Source: Sphingomonadaceae bacterium
GTDB taxonomy: Bacteria; Pseudomonadota; Alphaproteobacteria; Sphingomonadales; Sphingomonadaceae
Reading direction: 5' to 3'
DNA: 64,000 bases
Assembly: GCA_947477745.1 (NCBI GenBank)
Contig: CANJUF010000003.1
Span: 1 to 64,000, forward strand
Both the position numbers and the translations under genes were made by a program. How positions within the stretch are numbered: the stretch's first letter is position 1; the number at the start of each line of letters is the position of its first letter. This document shows, piece after piece, positions 28,445 to 38,332 of the stretch. The notes beneath the pieces were generated by a model, which saw nothing but the letters and a program-made list of their open reading frames with translations, was not told the DNA's origin and ran no database searches.

Positions 28445-29296
28445 TTATTCGAACAGCGCGAAGTAGCGCGTTTCGAGGCTTATGCGCGGCACTGGCTGCG
28501 GCTGCGTTTCGTCGGCAATCGCGACATGCAGGGTTTTGAAATCATCGCCAAGCGCGGAATCGAAACCGATGAATACCAGCAGTTCCTGCGGCGTCATGTC
28601 GGGGAAATACCACCAGTCATGGCGCGGACTGAAACGGGCCCCGCTCGACTGGTAGATCAAGTCGCGCTCGGCCGTCTTCATGTGATATTCGATGGGCACC
28701 ATGTCGCCGGGCTTGACCGTGCGCCCGTCGCACATCGCCAACGGAAAATCCTGCGGCGGCGGGCTCAGCACCTGCCAGCACTGATACATGACATAGCGGC
28801 TGAACGGCGCGGGCAGGGCCCCGTTGAGCTCGAGCGTTTCCTTGAGCTGCACCTCGGATTCGCGCGTATCATAATCGACATGCGGCCAGCCTGCGGGGGT
28901 CATCGCCTTGTCGTTGCGCAGCGCCGGGCTGTAGCGCACCGTAGAGGCGTGAAGCGGCAGCACTTCGCGCGCCTCGCTCAATCGCAGGATCAGCGGGATC
29001 GTCTCGGCCCAATAAGAGCGCAGGGCATCGGACTGGGTGAGCAGGCCCGGCGGCGCCATGAGCTCGTCGAGCCGGTTAACGACGGTCGCGCTGGGATGCG
29101 CGACCAGCTCGAAGCCCTCGCAATGCAGCGAAGGCACCTGACCGGCGGCCCGGCCATTGCGGAAGCGGGTACAGCGCTTGTCGAACACCTCGTCGCCCAG
29201 AATCCGCGCGGTGAACTCGACATGCAGCATGTCGAGATCGCCGCGCAGATAAGGAAGCGTGGCGGTAAGGTCTTGCCGGTTAACCTCTGCGTCCAT
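28445..29296 (-). CDS. CmcJ/NvfI-family (AsaB/GA4-desaturase-like) oxygenase
   Basis: GWPHVDYDTRESEVQL, RFSPRHDWWYFPDMTPQELLVFIGFDS motifs; start at MDAEVNRQDL after AAGGAGGT. Confidence 0.75.
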   Translation of the reverse strand: MDAEVNRQDLTATLPYLRGDLDMLHVEFTARILGDEVFDKRCTRFRNGRAAGQVPSLHCEGFELVAHPSATVVNRLDELMAPPGLLTQSDALRSYWAETIPLILRLSEAREVLPLHASTVRYSPALRNDKAMTPAGWPHVDYDTRESEVQLKETLELNGALPAPFSRYVMYQCWQVLSPPPQDFPLAMCDGRTVKPGDMVPIEYHMKTAERDLIYQSSGARFSPRHDWWYFPDMTPQELLVFIGFDSALGDDFKTLHVAIADETQPQPVPRISLETRYFALFE

Positions 29297-29322
29297 CACA
29301 ACCTCCTTGGCCGACAAAGCGT

Positions 29323-31284
29323 TCAGCCGACTACCAGGTCCTTGCCGAACGTCGGTTGCAGCGCCGGGTCGGTGTGCGGCGGCAATTCCGCCGCCGGGTT
29401 GTTCAGCCAGCGCCACATCCGCCGGTAATCGACCGGTCCATTGACCGACGAGCGGTTGCCGTTCTGGTAGTAGCTGTTCGCCCGCTTATCGAGGTAGACC
29501 ATCCCCTTTTCCGATTCGTCGAGGATGTCGGCGAACTTCCAGTAGGCTTGCTCGGTAACCTCGACGCTGTGCTGGCCGTTCTCGATCAGTCCGGCGATGG
29601 CGCGCACGGCGAACTGCGCGGTGATCTCCAGCAGGTCGACCACGGTGAAGCCGCCGAAGTTGTTCGAATTTGGACCGTAGCACATGAACAGGTTGGGGAA
29701 TTGCGGCACCATGGCGCCGAGATAGGCGCGCGGGCCGTCCTTCTCCCAGATCTTCTCGATGCGTTCGCCGCCGCGCCCGCGCACTTCCATCGGCCAGAGA
29801 TATTCGTTCGCCTTGAAGCCCGTAGCGAACAGGATGACGTCGACTTCGTATTCCTTGCCGCCGGCGACGATGCCCTTGGGCGTGATCCGCTCGATGTGAT
29901 CGCTGACCAGTTCCACATCGCCGCGCGCCAGGGCGTCGAGCACGCTCTCGTTGGTGTCGACTCGAATCGGGCGCGAGGCCATTGGCGGGAAGTTGGGGAT
30001 CATCTGCGGGATCAGATCCGGGCGCGAGGCCAACTTGCGCTCGACAAAGGCGACGCAGGCATCGCGCAGCATCTTGTTGATCGGGCTGACGGCATGGGGA
30101 TCGTCGAAGTCCGGATCGACCTTGAGCGCTCCCGAACCACCCGGTGCGACCAGCGCCGCGACGCGGAAACGCACGAAATTGCTGTGGAACGGGAAGTTGC
30201 GATCGAGCCAGAGCGACTGCTCGGGCAGCGGCTTGAGATAGGTAAGATCCTCGTAGAGCCAGTTCGCCTGCCGCTGGAACATGAAGGTCTGCGCCGCCAG
30301 CCTGCCGATTACGGGCGCGGTCTGGTAACCAGAGGCGCCAGAGCCGACGATGGCGACGCGCTTGCCCGTAAGGTCGTATCCTTCGGGCCACTCGGCGCTG
30401 TGGCAGGCAAGGCCCTCGAAGCTGTCGAGGCCCTCGATCTGGGGCATCTGCGGGCGCGAGAGGAAGCCGACGCACGAGATAACTGCGTTGAACTGCGCCG
30501 TCTCCGCGCCGTTCGGCCCCTGGGTTCCCAGGGTCCAGAGCTTGGCGGCGTCGTCCCAGGTCATCTGCAGGACTTCGGTGTTGAACTGGATGTTGTCCCG
30601 AATCTCGAAATTGTCGGCGATCCAGTTGAAATATTTCTGGTTTTCGTCGCGGGGGCAATAGCCCCAAGGGAACGGATAGTCATATCCGAACAGGTGGGTG
30701 TAGCCTCGGCTCGGGGTATCTACGCGTGCGCCGGGATAGCGGTTCTCGTACCACGATCCGCCGACACTGGGGTTCTTTTCGAACACCACGAAGGCAATCC
30801 CCGCGCGCTTGAGCTGAACCGCAGCGTTGAGGCCGGAGATGCCGGTGCCGATGACTGCGACCTTGAAGTCCCGCGCCGCTTCGGGAGCCTTTCCAGCCTT
30901 CCAGTTCACGCCGCGAGCCCATGGATCGAGCGCGGTTTCTTCCTGCCAGATCGGGAAATCCTCCTCGGGAATATCCCGGCCTGCGGTCAGCGAAAGTGCG
31001 GTGCGCATGCGCTCCTTCGGACCCAGATCGAGTTCGCCAGCGCCGCTGTCGCGATACTTCTTTAGGAAGTCGGCGGCCATCTGCCGGATGCGCTTTTCGT
31101 GCTCCGGGTCAGCCAGTTCGCTGCCGACGGTGAATTTGCCCGCGGAACCGGGGACCATTTCCTTGATGCTCTCGTCGCCAGTCAGTTGATAGAGCAGCCC
31201 GCGAAGCACCATCGGCGAGGCATGCTGCATCGCGTCTTCGATGGTTTCGTCACTGGCGGAAAGAAGCTCGGTTCTTGTGGTCAT
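29323..31284 (-). CDS. Baeyer-Villiger monooxygenase with N-terminal extension (4-hydroxyacetophenone monooxygenase-like)
   Basis: GTGISGLNAAVQLKRAG, FEGLACHSAEWPEG (FxGxxxHxxxWP), GSGASGYQTAPVI. Confidence 0.92.
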   Translation of the reverse strand: MTTRTELLSASDETIEDAMQHASPMVLRGLLYQLTGDESIKEMVPGSAGKFTVGSELADPEHEKRIRQMAADFLKKYRDSGAGELDLGPKERMRTALSLTAGRDIPEEDFPIWQEETALDPWARGVNWKAGKAPEAARDFKVAVIGTGISGLNAAVQLKRAGIAFVVFEKNPSVGGSWYENRYPGARVDTPSRGYTHLFGYDYPFPWGYCPRDENQKYFNWIADNFEIRDNIQFNTEVLQMTWDDAAKLWTLGTQGPNGAETAQFNAVISCVGFLSRPQMPQIEGLDSFEGLACHSAEWPEGYDLTGKRVAIVGSGASGYQTAPVIGRLAAQTFMFQRQANWLYEDLTYLKPLPEQSLWLDRNFPFHSNFVRFRVAALVAPGGSGALKVDPDFDDPHAVSPINKMLRDACVAFVERKLASRPDLIPQMIPNFPPMASRPIRVDTNESVLDALARGDVELVSDHIERITPKGIVAGGKEYEVDVILFATGFKANEYLWPMEVRGRGGERIEKIWEKDGPRAYLGAMVPQFPNLFMCYGPNSNNFGGFTVVDLLEITAQFAVRAIAGLIENGQHSVEVTEQAYWKFADILDESEKGMVYLDKRANSYYQNGNRSSVNGPVDYRRMWRWLNNPAAELPPHTDPALQPTFGKDLVVG

Positions 31285-31386
31285 TGGTATCCTGTCCCTT
31301 GGTTCTTGATCAGACTTTACAGAAAATGCGGGCGAGGGACAGGGATTGCGGACTGTCACGCGCACGCGCGGTTGCGGTGCTACCGG

Positions 31387-32772
31387 CTACTCCTTCTTGA
31401 GCGGCCGCAGCGGTGTCGAGAGCGACTGCTGGAGCCACGTGCCCTCGTCGGCAAGGATTGCCGCCTGCCGCTTCACCTGCCGGTGCAGCAGCCGCAGCAG
31501 GGCTTCGTCATGCTCCGGGCCGGCTTCGGCGATGAACGCGACCAGCATTTCGCTCGCCTCGCCTTCCGAGTCCGGCCGCCGCCCGATGAGATCGGCGGTT
31601 TCACGGACATATTCGCTCGCGAAGGTCTCGCGCACGCCCTCCGCGCGGCGCAGATAGCGCAGCGCCAGCCGGATCTTGTCCTTGCGGTACGCGGCGAACT
31701 CATCGTCCGTTCCGAGCGATTGCACCATCGTGTCGAGCGCTTCGAGCGAGTTGCAATAGCGCGTGCTGACCGGCGCAGGCAGCGCGTATGGCTCCAGCGC
31801 AATGCCCATCGATTCAGCGATGCCCTCAAGCGCGTCCTTCAAGGAGATCGCGTGCCAGATCAGGTATTCGTGATAGTCTTCCTGATCCTTCGGCCTGGCC
31901 AGGTCATCGGCGATCTGGAGCGGCGTGAACAGCGAGAAGGCGATGTGCTGGAAGCGAACATGGTCGATATTGATCGGCCGGCTGCCGCGCGCCTCGCAGA
32001 GTTTGTAGAACCCCTCGGGATCGTCGAACCCTTCGACGCGCTCGCGCGAGCGCAGCGCAGAAAAGTCGGTATGCCGGTCGCCCACGCTGACCAGCTCGAA
32101 ATCGAGCATCGCGGTCAGCTCGTTCCCCTCGAAGATGAACTGCCCCGCATCCATGGCGATTACGCAAGGCGGATCGAGCGACTCTGGCACATTGCGGTCG
32201 AGCCACTTGCGCACGAACTCGATGTCAGGAGAGGGCAGCCGCTCGCCGGTGAGGTAAACCCCTTCGGCGTCGCGGTAGGCGGAAAGCGTGGTTTCCTTCG
32301 GACCGGCCGGCATGGCAGCGCCTGCGGCAATGATCAGCGCGGGATCGAGCTCGTGGATCTTGCGCATCTGGTCGGCAAGCTGTTCGCGCAGCTGCGTGCG
32401 GTCTGCTTCGCTGGCGGCGGTCGACAAGTTGGGACGGCCCGGCACGAGGTCCATGACCATCGCGGGAACCTCTTCGATGAAGCCATAGAGATGCGGCACC
32501 TTGATGCCGTTCTCCTCGAACACCTTGTGCACGCGCGCTTCGTAGGCCAGCGGCCGCGCCGGCCAACGCCCGCCGCGCGCGCCGCGCACATAAAGGCTCA
32601 CCCGTCCCTTCGCGCTTTGCGCATCGACGAACCAGGCAGGGCGCCAGCGTCCTTCGCGGCGCAGCGACTGAACCGGCCCGATCTCGCGCTCGATCCATGC
32701 GCGCACAATGCCGTCGTCGGCCTGATCGACCAGACCTCGGGGCATCGACATTTCGACTTGGGGTTCGCTCAT
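31387..32772 (-). CDS. APH/choline kinase-fold phosphotransferase family protein
   Basis: YGFIEEVPAMVMDLVPGRPNL, CVIAMDAGQFIFEGNELTAMLDFELVSVGD. Confidence 0.82.
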   Translation of the reverse strand: MSEPQVEMSMPRGLVDQADDGIVRAWIEREIGPVQSLRREGRWRPAWFVDAQSAKGRVSLYVRGARGGRWPARPLAYEARVHKVFEENGIKVPHLYGFIEEVPAMVMDLVPGRPNLSTAASEADRTQLREQLADQMRKIHELDPALIIAAGAAMPAGPKETTLSAYRDAEGVYLTGERLPSPDIEFVRKWLDRNVPESLDPPCVIAMDAGQFIFEGNELTAMLDFELVSVGDRHTDFSALRSRERVEGFDDPEGFYKLCEARGSRPINIDHVRFQHIAFSLFTPLQIADDLARPKDQEDYHEYLIWHAISLKDALEGIAESMGIALEPYALPAPVSTRYCNSLEALDTMVQSLGTDDEFAAYRKDKIRLALRYLRRAEGVRETFASEYVRETADLIGRRPDSEGEASEMLVAFIAEAGPEHDEALLRLLHRQVKRQAAILADEGTWLQQSLSTPLRPLKKE

Positions 32773-32794
32773 CTGTGCGCCTTCCGCATGCCGA

Positions 32795-34147
32795 TCAGAT
32801 CGGGATCAGCAGTTCGGTGAGCCCCTTGATGTAGTAGGAGCCGGGCACCGCGATGAGGTATCCCTGACGGCAGCAACGGGCGTGAAGCACGCGTAGCAGG
32901 TCTTCGTCCCGCTCGCTGTCCGATGCCATGACCAAATCCTCAAGTAGCAGGTCTGCTTCGCCGGTTGACCCGACCGGCTTGCCCAGAAGCCGTTCGGCGT
33001 CCGCCAGATAGGCATGGTCGAACGCTTCGCCATACTTGCTCAGCATGTCGAGATGATCGGCGATGCTGCGCTCAACGCGGCGGTGATAAGCGCCGATTTC
33101 GTCAGCCGCCGGATCGGCGTCTAGCGCGGCCTTGAGCGCGAAGATTGCCTCGCTGGAGTTAGTGGCCGCTGGCTCGGGCATATCGGGCATCGTCAGCGCC
33201 AGCCCCATGCATTCGCCGATCGCCTCAAGTGCCTGCTTGAGCTCCCAGATCACCCAGCTCTGGTATTCGACATAGTCGGCATTGGGCGAAGGCGCGGCAA
33301 GGAAGCGCTCCATGCAGATCGCCGAGGCCAGCGCGCCCGAAAGCGAGAAGGCGGCGGTGTGGAACCTTACCTTCTCCAAATCGACCTTGCGCCCCGAAGT
33401 TTGCTCGTAAAGCTTGTAGAAATCAGGCAGATGGCCGAGGTCTTCCCACTGGCCCCTGATCCGCATCGCGGCGAGGTCCATCATCGGATCGCTCAGCGCA
33501 GACAGTTCGAAATCCATCATCGCGGTGAGCCGGTCGTCTTCGTACAGGAATTGCCCAGCGTCGCAGGCGATAACGCGGGCAGGCTCGCTGGCGGGCGGCG
33601 CGTTGCGCATCACCCATTGCGCGGCAAACTCCAGCCCCGGATCGCTTCGTGTGCGCTGCTGCGCGTAGTTATCGTAGAAATCCTGGAACAGCGACAGGGT
33701 TACGGCGCGCGGCTCTTGCGGCAGGGACAGCCCGGCCTCGGCGAAGGGCTGCGGATCGAGCGCGTGCATTGCAGTCATCTGCTCGGCGAGTTGTCGCAGC
33801 ACGGACTGGCGGTGCGCTTCGTTCTGGCTGGTGCCAAGGTTGGGCGCACCGCTGACCTTGGCCATGACAGTGCCGGGCAATTCGTCGATGAAGCCGTAGA
33901 CCTGGGCCACGCGCACACCGCCCTTTTCGAGCAGCTCGTGGATCGCGTGCTCGCGGCGCAAGCCGTAAGGAAGGAAGCTCTCGGTGCGTTCGCCGCGAAC
34001 ATAGCATTGCAGCGCCTCGCCGCCGCGCTCGGCATCGACGAACCAGGCCGGGCGCCAGCGCCCTTGCCGTTCGATCCGGGTTACGCGGGCACCGAGGTTC
34101 TTTTCGAACCAGCGGGCGATCGCGGCTTCGCTCTCCTCGTCGGTCAA
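32795..34147 (-). CDS. APH/choline kinase-fold phosphotransferase family protein, paralogue of neighbour
   Basis: YGFIDELPGTVMAKVSGAPNL, RVIACDAGQFLYEDDRLTAMMDFELSALSD; likely TTG start at 34147 after GGGAGAGG. Confidence 0.8.
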   Translation of the reverse strand: MTDEESEAAIARWFEKNLGARVTRIERQGRWRPAWFVDAERGGEALQCYVRGERTESFLPYGLRREHAIHELLEKGGVRVAQVYGFIDELPGTVMAKVSGAPNLGTSQNEAHRQSVLRQLAEQMTAMHALDPQPFAEAGLSLPQEPRAVTLSLFQDFYDNYAQQRTRSDPGLEFAAQWVMRNAPPASEPARVIACDAGQFLYEDDRLTAMMDFELSALSDPMMDLAAMRIRGQWEDLGHLPDFYKLYEQTSGRKVDLEKVRFHTAAFSLSGALASAICMERFLAAPSPNADYVEYQSWVIWELKQALEAIGECMGLALTMPDMPEPAATNSSEAIFALKAALDADPAADEIGAYHRRVERSIADHLDMLSKYGEAFDHAYLADAERLLGKPVGSTGEADLLLEDLVMASDSERDEDLLRVLHARCCRQGYLIAVPGSYYIKGLTELLIPI

Positions 34148-34166
34148 CCAGCCTCTCCCGGCTTGC

Positions 34167-35417
34167 TCAGGCGCGCTTCGGCCCTTTGGGTACTTCGCGG
34201 AACGGCACGCCCTTGTCACCCGAAGCCTCGCGCGGCATGCCGAGGATACGCTCGGCCACGACATTGCGCGAAATTTCGGTGGTGCCGCCGCCGATGCAGG
34301 AAATCTGGCGCATCAGGAAGTTCATGCCGACCGCATCGGTCGCGGCTTCCTCCTCCTCGTCCCAGACGCTGGCATTGGACCCTGCGAGTTCGAAGGCAAT
34401 GGTCGAGCGGCGCACGCTGGCGACGCCGCGGAACAGACGGTCGATTGCCGACATGTCCTTGTTGGCCTTGGTCGCCGCATCGGCAATGCGGCCCTGCAAA
34501 GCGCGGGTGACGACGCCGAGTTCGCGGTGTTCGCCAATCAGTTCGCGCGCCGACGGATCGTCGATCTTGCCCGATTTGCGGGCAATGGCGACGGGCGAAT
34601 CCTCGTGACCGGCGCTTTGGCTCAACCCTGAAGGGTAGGTGACGTAGGGCGAGTTGTGCCCCATGCGCTCGTGGAACATCCAGCGGGTGCCAATCGTCCA
34701 GCCGCCGTCGACGTCGCCAACTCGGTCGCTGTCGGGAATGCGAACGTCAGTGAAGAATTCCTGACAAGCCTCTGATTCGCCGTTCAAACGCACGATGCGC
34801 TGGATCTCGACGCCTTCGGCGCGCAGCGGAACGAGGAACACGGTCATGCCCTGGTGCTTGGGCACATCCCAGTTGGTGCGCGCCAGGATGATCCCCCAGT
34901 CGGCCCACCATGCGCGCGAGGTCCACACCTTCGAACCGTTGAGGATCCAGTGATCGCCTTCGCGCACCGCCGCAGTAGTGATGCCAGCAACGTCGGAGCC
35001 GCCGCCGGGCTCGGAAAGAAGCTGCACCCAGACTTCGTCGCCCTTGAGGATCGCGGGCAAATGCGCGGCCTTCTGCTCGGCGGTGCAAAATTCGAGGATC
35101 GTCGAGGCACAGGGATTGAAGGTCGGGACGGCAAAGCGCGAAGGGTATTCGTGTCCCGCAAGTTCCTCGTTGAACGCGCGGTTATGCTCGGGAGACAGGC
35201 CAAGCCCGCCATATTCCTTCGGCATGCAGATCCCGGCAAATCCGCCGTCGAAGATCTTGCGCTGCAAGGCGCGGTCGCGGGCGACGGCGACAAGCTCCTC
35301 CTCGTCGTCCTTGCAATGCTGGGTGCGGTCCCATGGCTGGAGCGGACCGAGATTGGCCTTGATCCATTCGCGTGCCCGAAGCCGGAACTCTTCCACCGGT
35401 TCCATACCCGTGCTCAT
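34167..35417 (-). CDS. acyl-CoA dehydrogenase
   Basis: FAVPTFNPCASTILEFCTAEQKAAHLPAILKGDEVWVQLLSEPGGGSDVAGI; QISCIGGGTTEISRNVVAERILGMPRE. Confidence 0.95.
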   Translation of the reverse strand: MSTGMEPVEEFRLRAREWIKANLGPLQPWDRTQHCKDDEEELVAVARDRALQRKIFDGGFAGICMPKEYGGLGLSPEHNRAFNEELAGHEYPSRFAVPTFNPCASTILEFCTAEQKAAHLPAILKGDEVWVQLLSEPGGGSDVAGITTAAVREGDHWILNGSKVWTSRAWWADWGIILARTNWDVPKHQGMTVFLVPLRAEGVEIQRIVRLNGESEACQEFFTDVRIPDSDRVGDVDGGWTIGTRWMFHERMGHNSPYVTYPSGLSQSAGHEDSPVAIARKSGKIDDPSARELIGEHRELGVVTRALQGRIADAATKANKDMSAIDRLFRGVASVRRSTIAFELAGSNASVWDEEEEAATDAVGMNFLMRQISCIGGGTTEISRNVVAERILGMPREASGDKGVPFREVPKGPKRA

Positions 35418-36550
35418 GCCGCCATCTCCTTGTCGATCTGCATTTGTGCGAGCCACCGGCGATGGTCGCCCGGGGTGCCATAAAGGAGGCGGTTGAGCGT
35501 GACCCGCCTCAGGAAGAAGTGGAGATCATGCTCGTAAGTCACGCCAATACCGCCATGAATTTGCACACAGTCCTGCGCCAGTTCGACCCCGTGCTCGCCA
35601 ATATAGGCCTTGGCGGAGCTGACCGTTTCGGCAGCGCGCGAGGTGCCGTCGGCAAGCGCGTCGGCGGCGGAATCGCACACTGCGTGGCTCGCTTCGAGCC
35701 ATGACTTCATGTCGGCGAAGCGGTGCTTGAGCGCCTGGTAGGAGGCAAGTGCGCGCCCGAAAGTGAAGCGTTCGAATGCCCAGTCGGTGGTCATCGCGAA
35801 GGCCGATTCCATCGCGCCGACCGATTCGGCGCAAAGCATGACACAGGCGTTGCGCACCTGCTCGGTCATCTGCGCCTCGGCTTGACCGAATGCGCCGACC
35901 AGGGCTGATGCCGGGACCCGCACCGCATCGAAAGTCACCGCGCCGAACTTGCGCGAGACATCTATCGCCTTCAGGTTCTTGATGGAGACGCCGGACGTTG
36001 AGGCGGGAACCAGCACCTGCGTGGTACCGCTGTCGCTGCGCCCGGAAACGAGGAAGTACGTGGCCTGCCCAGCCGATTCGACCGGCTTCACAGCGCCCTG
36101 AATGACGAGTTCCTCGCCGTCGCGGGTGATGGTCACGGTGGCCTCGCCGGACTGCTGCCACGGCGCAAAGCCCAGACAAACCGAGGCAATCGCGCTGCTC
36201 GTCATGATCGCTTCGAGCGCATCGGCATGGGCCTCTCCGCCCACATCGGAAAGCGCGCTTGCAACGACATTGCAATCGACCAGCGGGCCGGGTGCTGAGT
36301 GCCGGCCGAATTCATAGGCGATCAGCGAGAGATCGACGATCCCGCGCCCGCTGACGCTGCCGCCGCCCATGTCTTCGCTGACCAAGGGCATGATCCAGCC
36401 GAGCTCCGCGCCGCCGGTCCAGTATGCCGGTTCAAAACCCGCCGCGCTGTCGCGGTTCTTGCGCTGGCGATCCAGCGGAACATGATCGGCGAGGTACCGC
36501 GCGGTGGTGTCGCGCAGCAACTGCTGGTCCGAGGTCAGCTCATGCCACAT
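35414..36550 (-). CDS. acyl-CoA dehydrogenase
   Basis: ACAD fold; FGRALASYQALKHRFADM, CVQIHGGIGVTYEHDLHFFLRRV; ATGA overlap with downstream ACAD. Confidence 0.93.
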   Translation of the reverse strand: MWHELTSDQQLLRDTTARYLADHVPLDRQRKNRDSAAGFEPAYWTGGAELGWIMPLVSEDMGGGSVSGRGIVDLSLIAYEFGRHSAPGPLVDCNVVASALSDVGGEAHADALEAIMTSSAIASVCLGFAPWQQSGEATVTITRDGEELVIQGAVKPVESAGQATYFLVSGRSDSGTTQVLVPASTSGVSIKNLKAIDVSRKFGAVTFDAVRVPASALVGAFGQAEAQMTEQVRNACVMLCAESVGAMESAFAMTTDWAFERFTFGRALASYQALKHRFADMKSWLEASHAVCDSAADALADGTSRAAETVSSAKAYIGEHGVELAQDCVQIHGGIGVTYEHDLHFFLRRVTLNRLLYGTPGDHRRWLAQMQIDKEMAA

Positions 36551-36632
36551 CCGTTTTGCCTCTCCATTGGGCTATTTATCGAGTCGATACTGCATGGCAC
36601 AGGCGCGGTGCTCGCGCCAGCCGGTCTGATGG

Positions 36633-37475
36633 TCATAGCCCCGCGCGCGCCAGGGTACGCTGTGCCTGCTTGAGGTGCGGCGCATCGATCATCTGCCCGT
36701 CGATCGAGAGCACGCCGGCGTCGGGCGAAGCGGCGAAGGCATCGACGATAGCCTGTGCGTGGGCGACGACTTCGGGTGAAGGCGTAAAGGCGGCATTGAT
36801 CACAGGCACCTGCGCGGGGTGGATCGCCATCATCCCGGTGAACCCATCGGCTGCGGCCCGTTCGGCATAGCGGCGCAGCGCGTCGAGGTCCTTGAAATCG
36901 GGGCTGATCGTCTCGATCGCTTCCACGCCCGCGGCATGGGCGGCAAACAGGGTCATCGAGCGTGCGAGTTCGAGCGGCGGCGTGAAGGTTCCGTCCTCGT
37001 TCCTTGCCCGGGTCGCGCCGATCGCGGCAGGCAGGTCTTCCGCCCCCCAGGTCAGTCCGCAGATGCGCGGGCTGGCGCCGGCATATTCACCGAGGCGGAA
37101 CATCGCCAGCGGGGTTTCGGTGACCAGCGGGAACACGGCGCAGTCCGCATCGCCGATAAGAGCTTCAAGCTCGCGTATCGAGGCAAGTCCTTCTGCCTTG
37201 GGCAGGCAGATGCCGTCGGGCTTGTGCGGCATCACCGCGGCAAGATCATCCTGCGCCATGTCGCCCTGCAGCGGGTTGATCCGCACGAACAGCTTCACCG
37301 TGGTACGCGCGCGGTCTAGGAACTGGGCAATCGCCTCGCGCGCCATGTCCTTGTGCGCCGCCGAAACCGAATCCTCCAGATCGAGTATCAGCGCATCCGC
37401 GCCCGATCCAAGCGCCTTTTCCATGCGCTCGGGCCGGTCTCCGGGGACGAACAGCATCGAGACCAATCGCATCAT
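36633..37475 (-). CDS. HpcH/HpaI-type CoA ester lyase (citrate lyase beta-like)
   Basis: MLFVPGDRPERMEKALGSGADALILDLEDSVSAAHKDMAR, GMMAIHPAQVPVINAAFTPS. Confidence 0.93.
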   Translation of the reverse strand: MMRLVSMLFVPGDRPERMEKALGSGADALILDLEDSVSAAHKDMAREAIAQFLDRARTTVKLFVRINPLQGDMAQDDLAAVMPHKPDGICLPKAEGLASIRELEALIGDADCAVFPLVTETPLAMFRLGEYAGASPRICGLTWGAEDLPAAIGATRARNEDGTFTPPLELARSMTLFAAHAAGVEAIETISPDFKDLDALRRYAERAAADGFTGMMAIHPAQVPVINAAFTPSPEVVAHAQAIVDAFAASPDAGVLSIDGQMIDAPHLKQAQRTLARAGL

Positions 37476-37583
37476 TGCCGGTTTATTCCTTGGTTTGTGC
37501 CTGATCGCGCGTGCGTTGCGCGCGACAAACGGGCATACAGCCGATGTTTCGCGAGAGTGCAACCGATCAAGGAGGGGACCTGG

Positions 37584-38261
37584 ATGAGCGCTCGTCAGTC
37601 CGGCTACGCGCTGCGGCGCAAACGATCGAGCGGGGCCGATGCCGCGTCGGGCGAACGCGCCCAGGAAACCCGCGGCGCAATCATCGCGGCGGCGCGCGAG
37701 GTGCTGCTGAAGAAAGGCTATGCCGCGACCCGGGTGGAAGACATTATCCAGCGGGCGGGCATCTCGCGCCCGACTTTCTACCGCCATTTCAAGGACAAGT
37801 TCGAGGTCGCCAAGGCCTATCACGCACTATCGGGCGATGCGACGTTGGGGCCGTGGGGCGATCTTGCCCATGTCGACATGAGCGACCTCGCGGCGATCCG
37901 GCGGTGGATGGAAGTGCTGCTCGAAACCTTCGCGGCGCGGCGCGACGAGCTGGTCGTCTGGTCGGAAATGAGCGCGATCGAGCCCAATTACCTGATGCGC
38001 GTGCCGCGCCAGATCCCGGCTCTGATTGAAGTGCTGGCTGCGAACATCCCGGCCTTCGCCCGCGCGCAGGCGCAGGCGCCGAGCGGTGAGCGCGAACCCG
38101 GTCCGGTATGGGCCGAATCCTATTTGCTGCTCGAACACCTGTCCTATTATTGCACCTGGCTGGCGCTGGGAAAGCACGTCATCTCGAAGGAGCAATCGGT
38201 CGATTATTTCTGCGAGCGCTTGCACCGCTTTGCCGGACGGTATGGGGGTAAAGCGGGTTGA
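37584..38261 (+). CDS. TetR-family transcriptional regulator
   Basis: TRGAIIAAAREVLLKKGYAATRVEDIIQRAGISRPTFYRHFKDKFEVAKAYH. Confidence 0.95.
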   Translation: MSARQSGYALRRKRSSGADAASGERAQETRGAIIAAAREVLLKKGYAATRVEDIIQRAGISRPTFYRHFKDKFEVAKAYHALSGDATLGPWGDLAHVDMSDLAAIRRWMEVLLETFAARRDELVVWSEMSAIEPNYLMRVPRQIPALIEVLAANIPAFARAQAQAPSGEREPGPVWAESYLLLEHLSYYCTWLALGKHVISKEQSVDYFCERLHRFAGRYGGKAG

Positions 38262-38269
38262 ACCAATCT

Positions 38270-38325
38270 CCGCTCGTCCTAAGCGCAGTCGAGGGGCGTG
38301 TCTCGACTTCGCTCGACACGAGCGG
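38270..38325. repeat. REP-like inverted repeat
   Basis: CCGCTCGT (38270-38277) ... ACGAGCGG (38318-38325) with internal GTCGAG...CTCGAC; between convergent genes. Confidence 0.6.
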
Positions 38326-38332
38326 GCAAAAT

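Noticed and set aside
29356-31065. 569-aa plus-strand ORF opposite the BVMO
   Set aside because: Shadow ORF; BVMO fingerprint on the minus strand is unambiguous.
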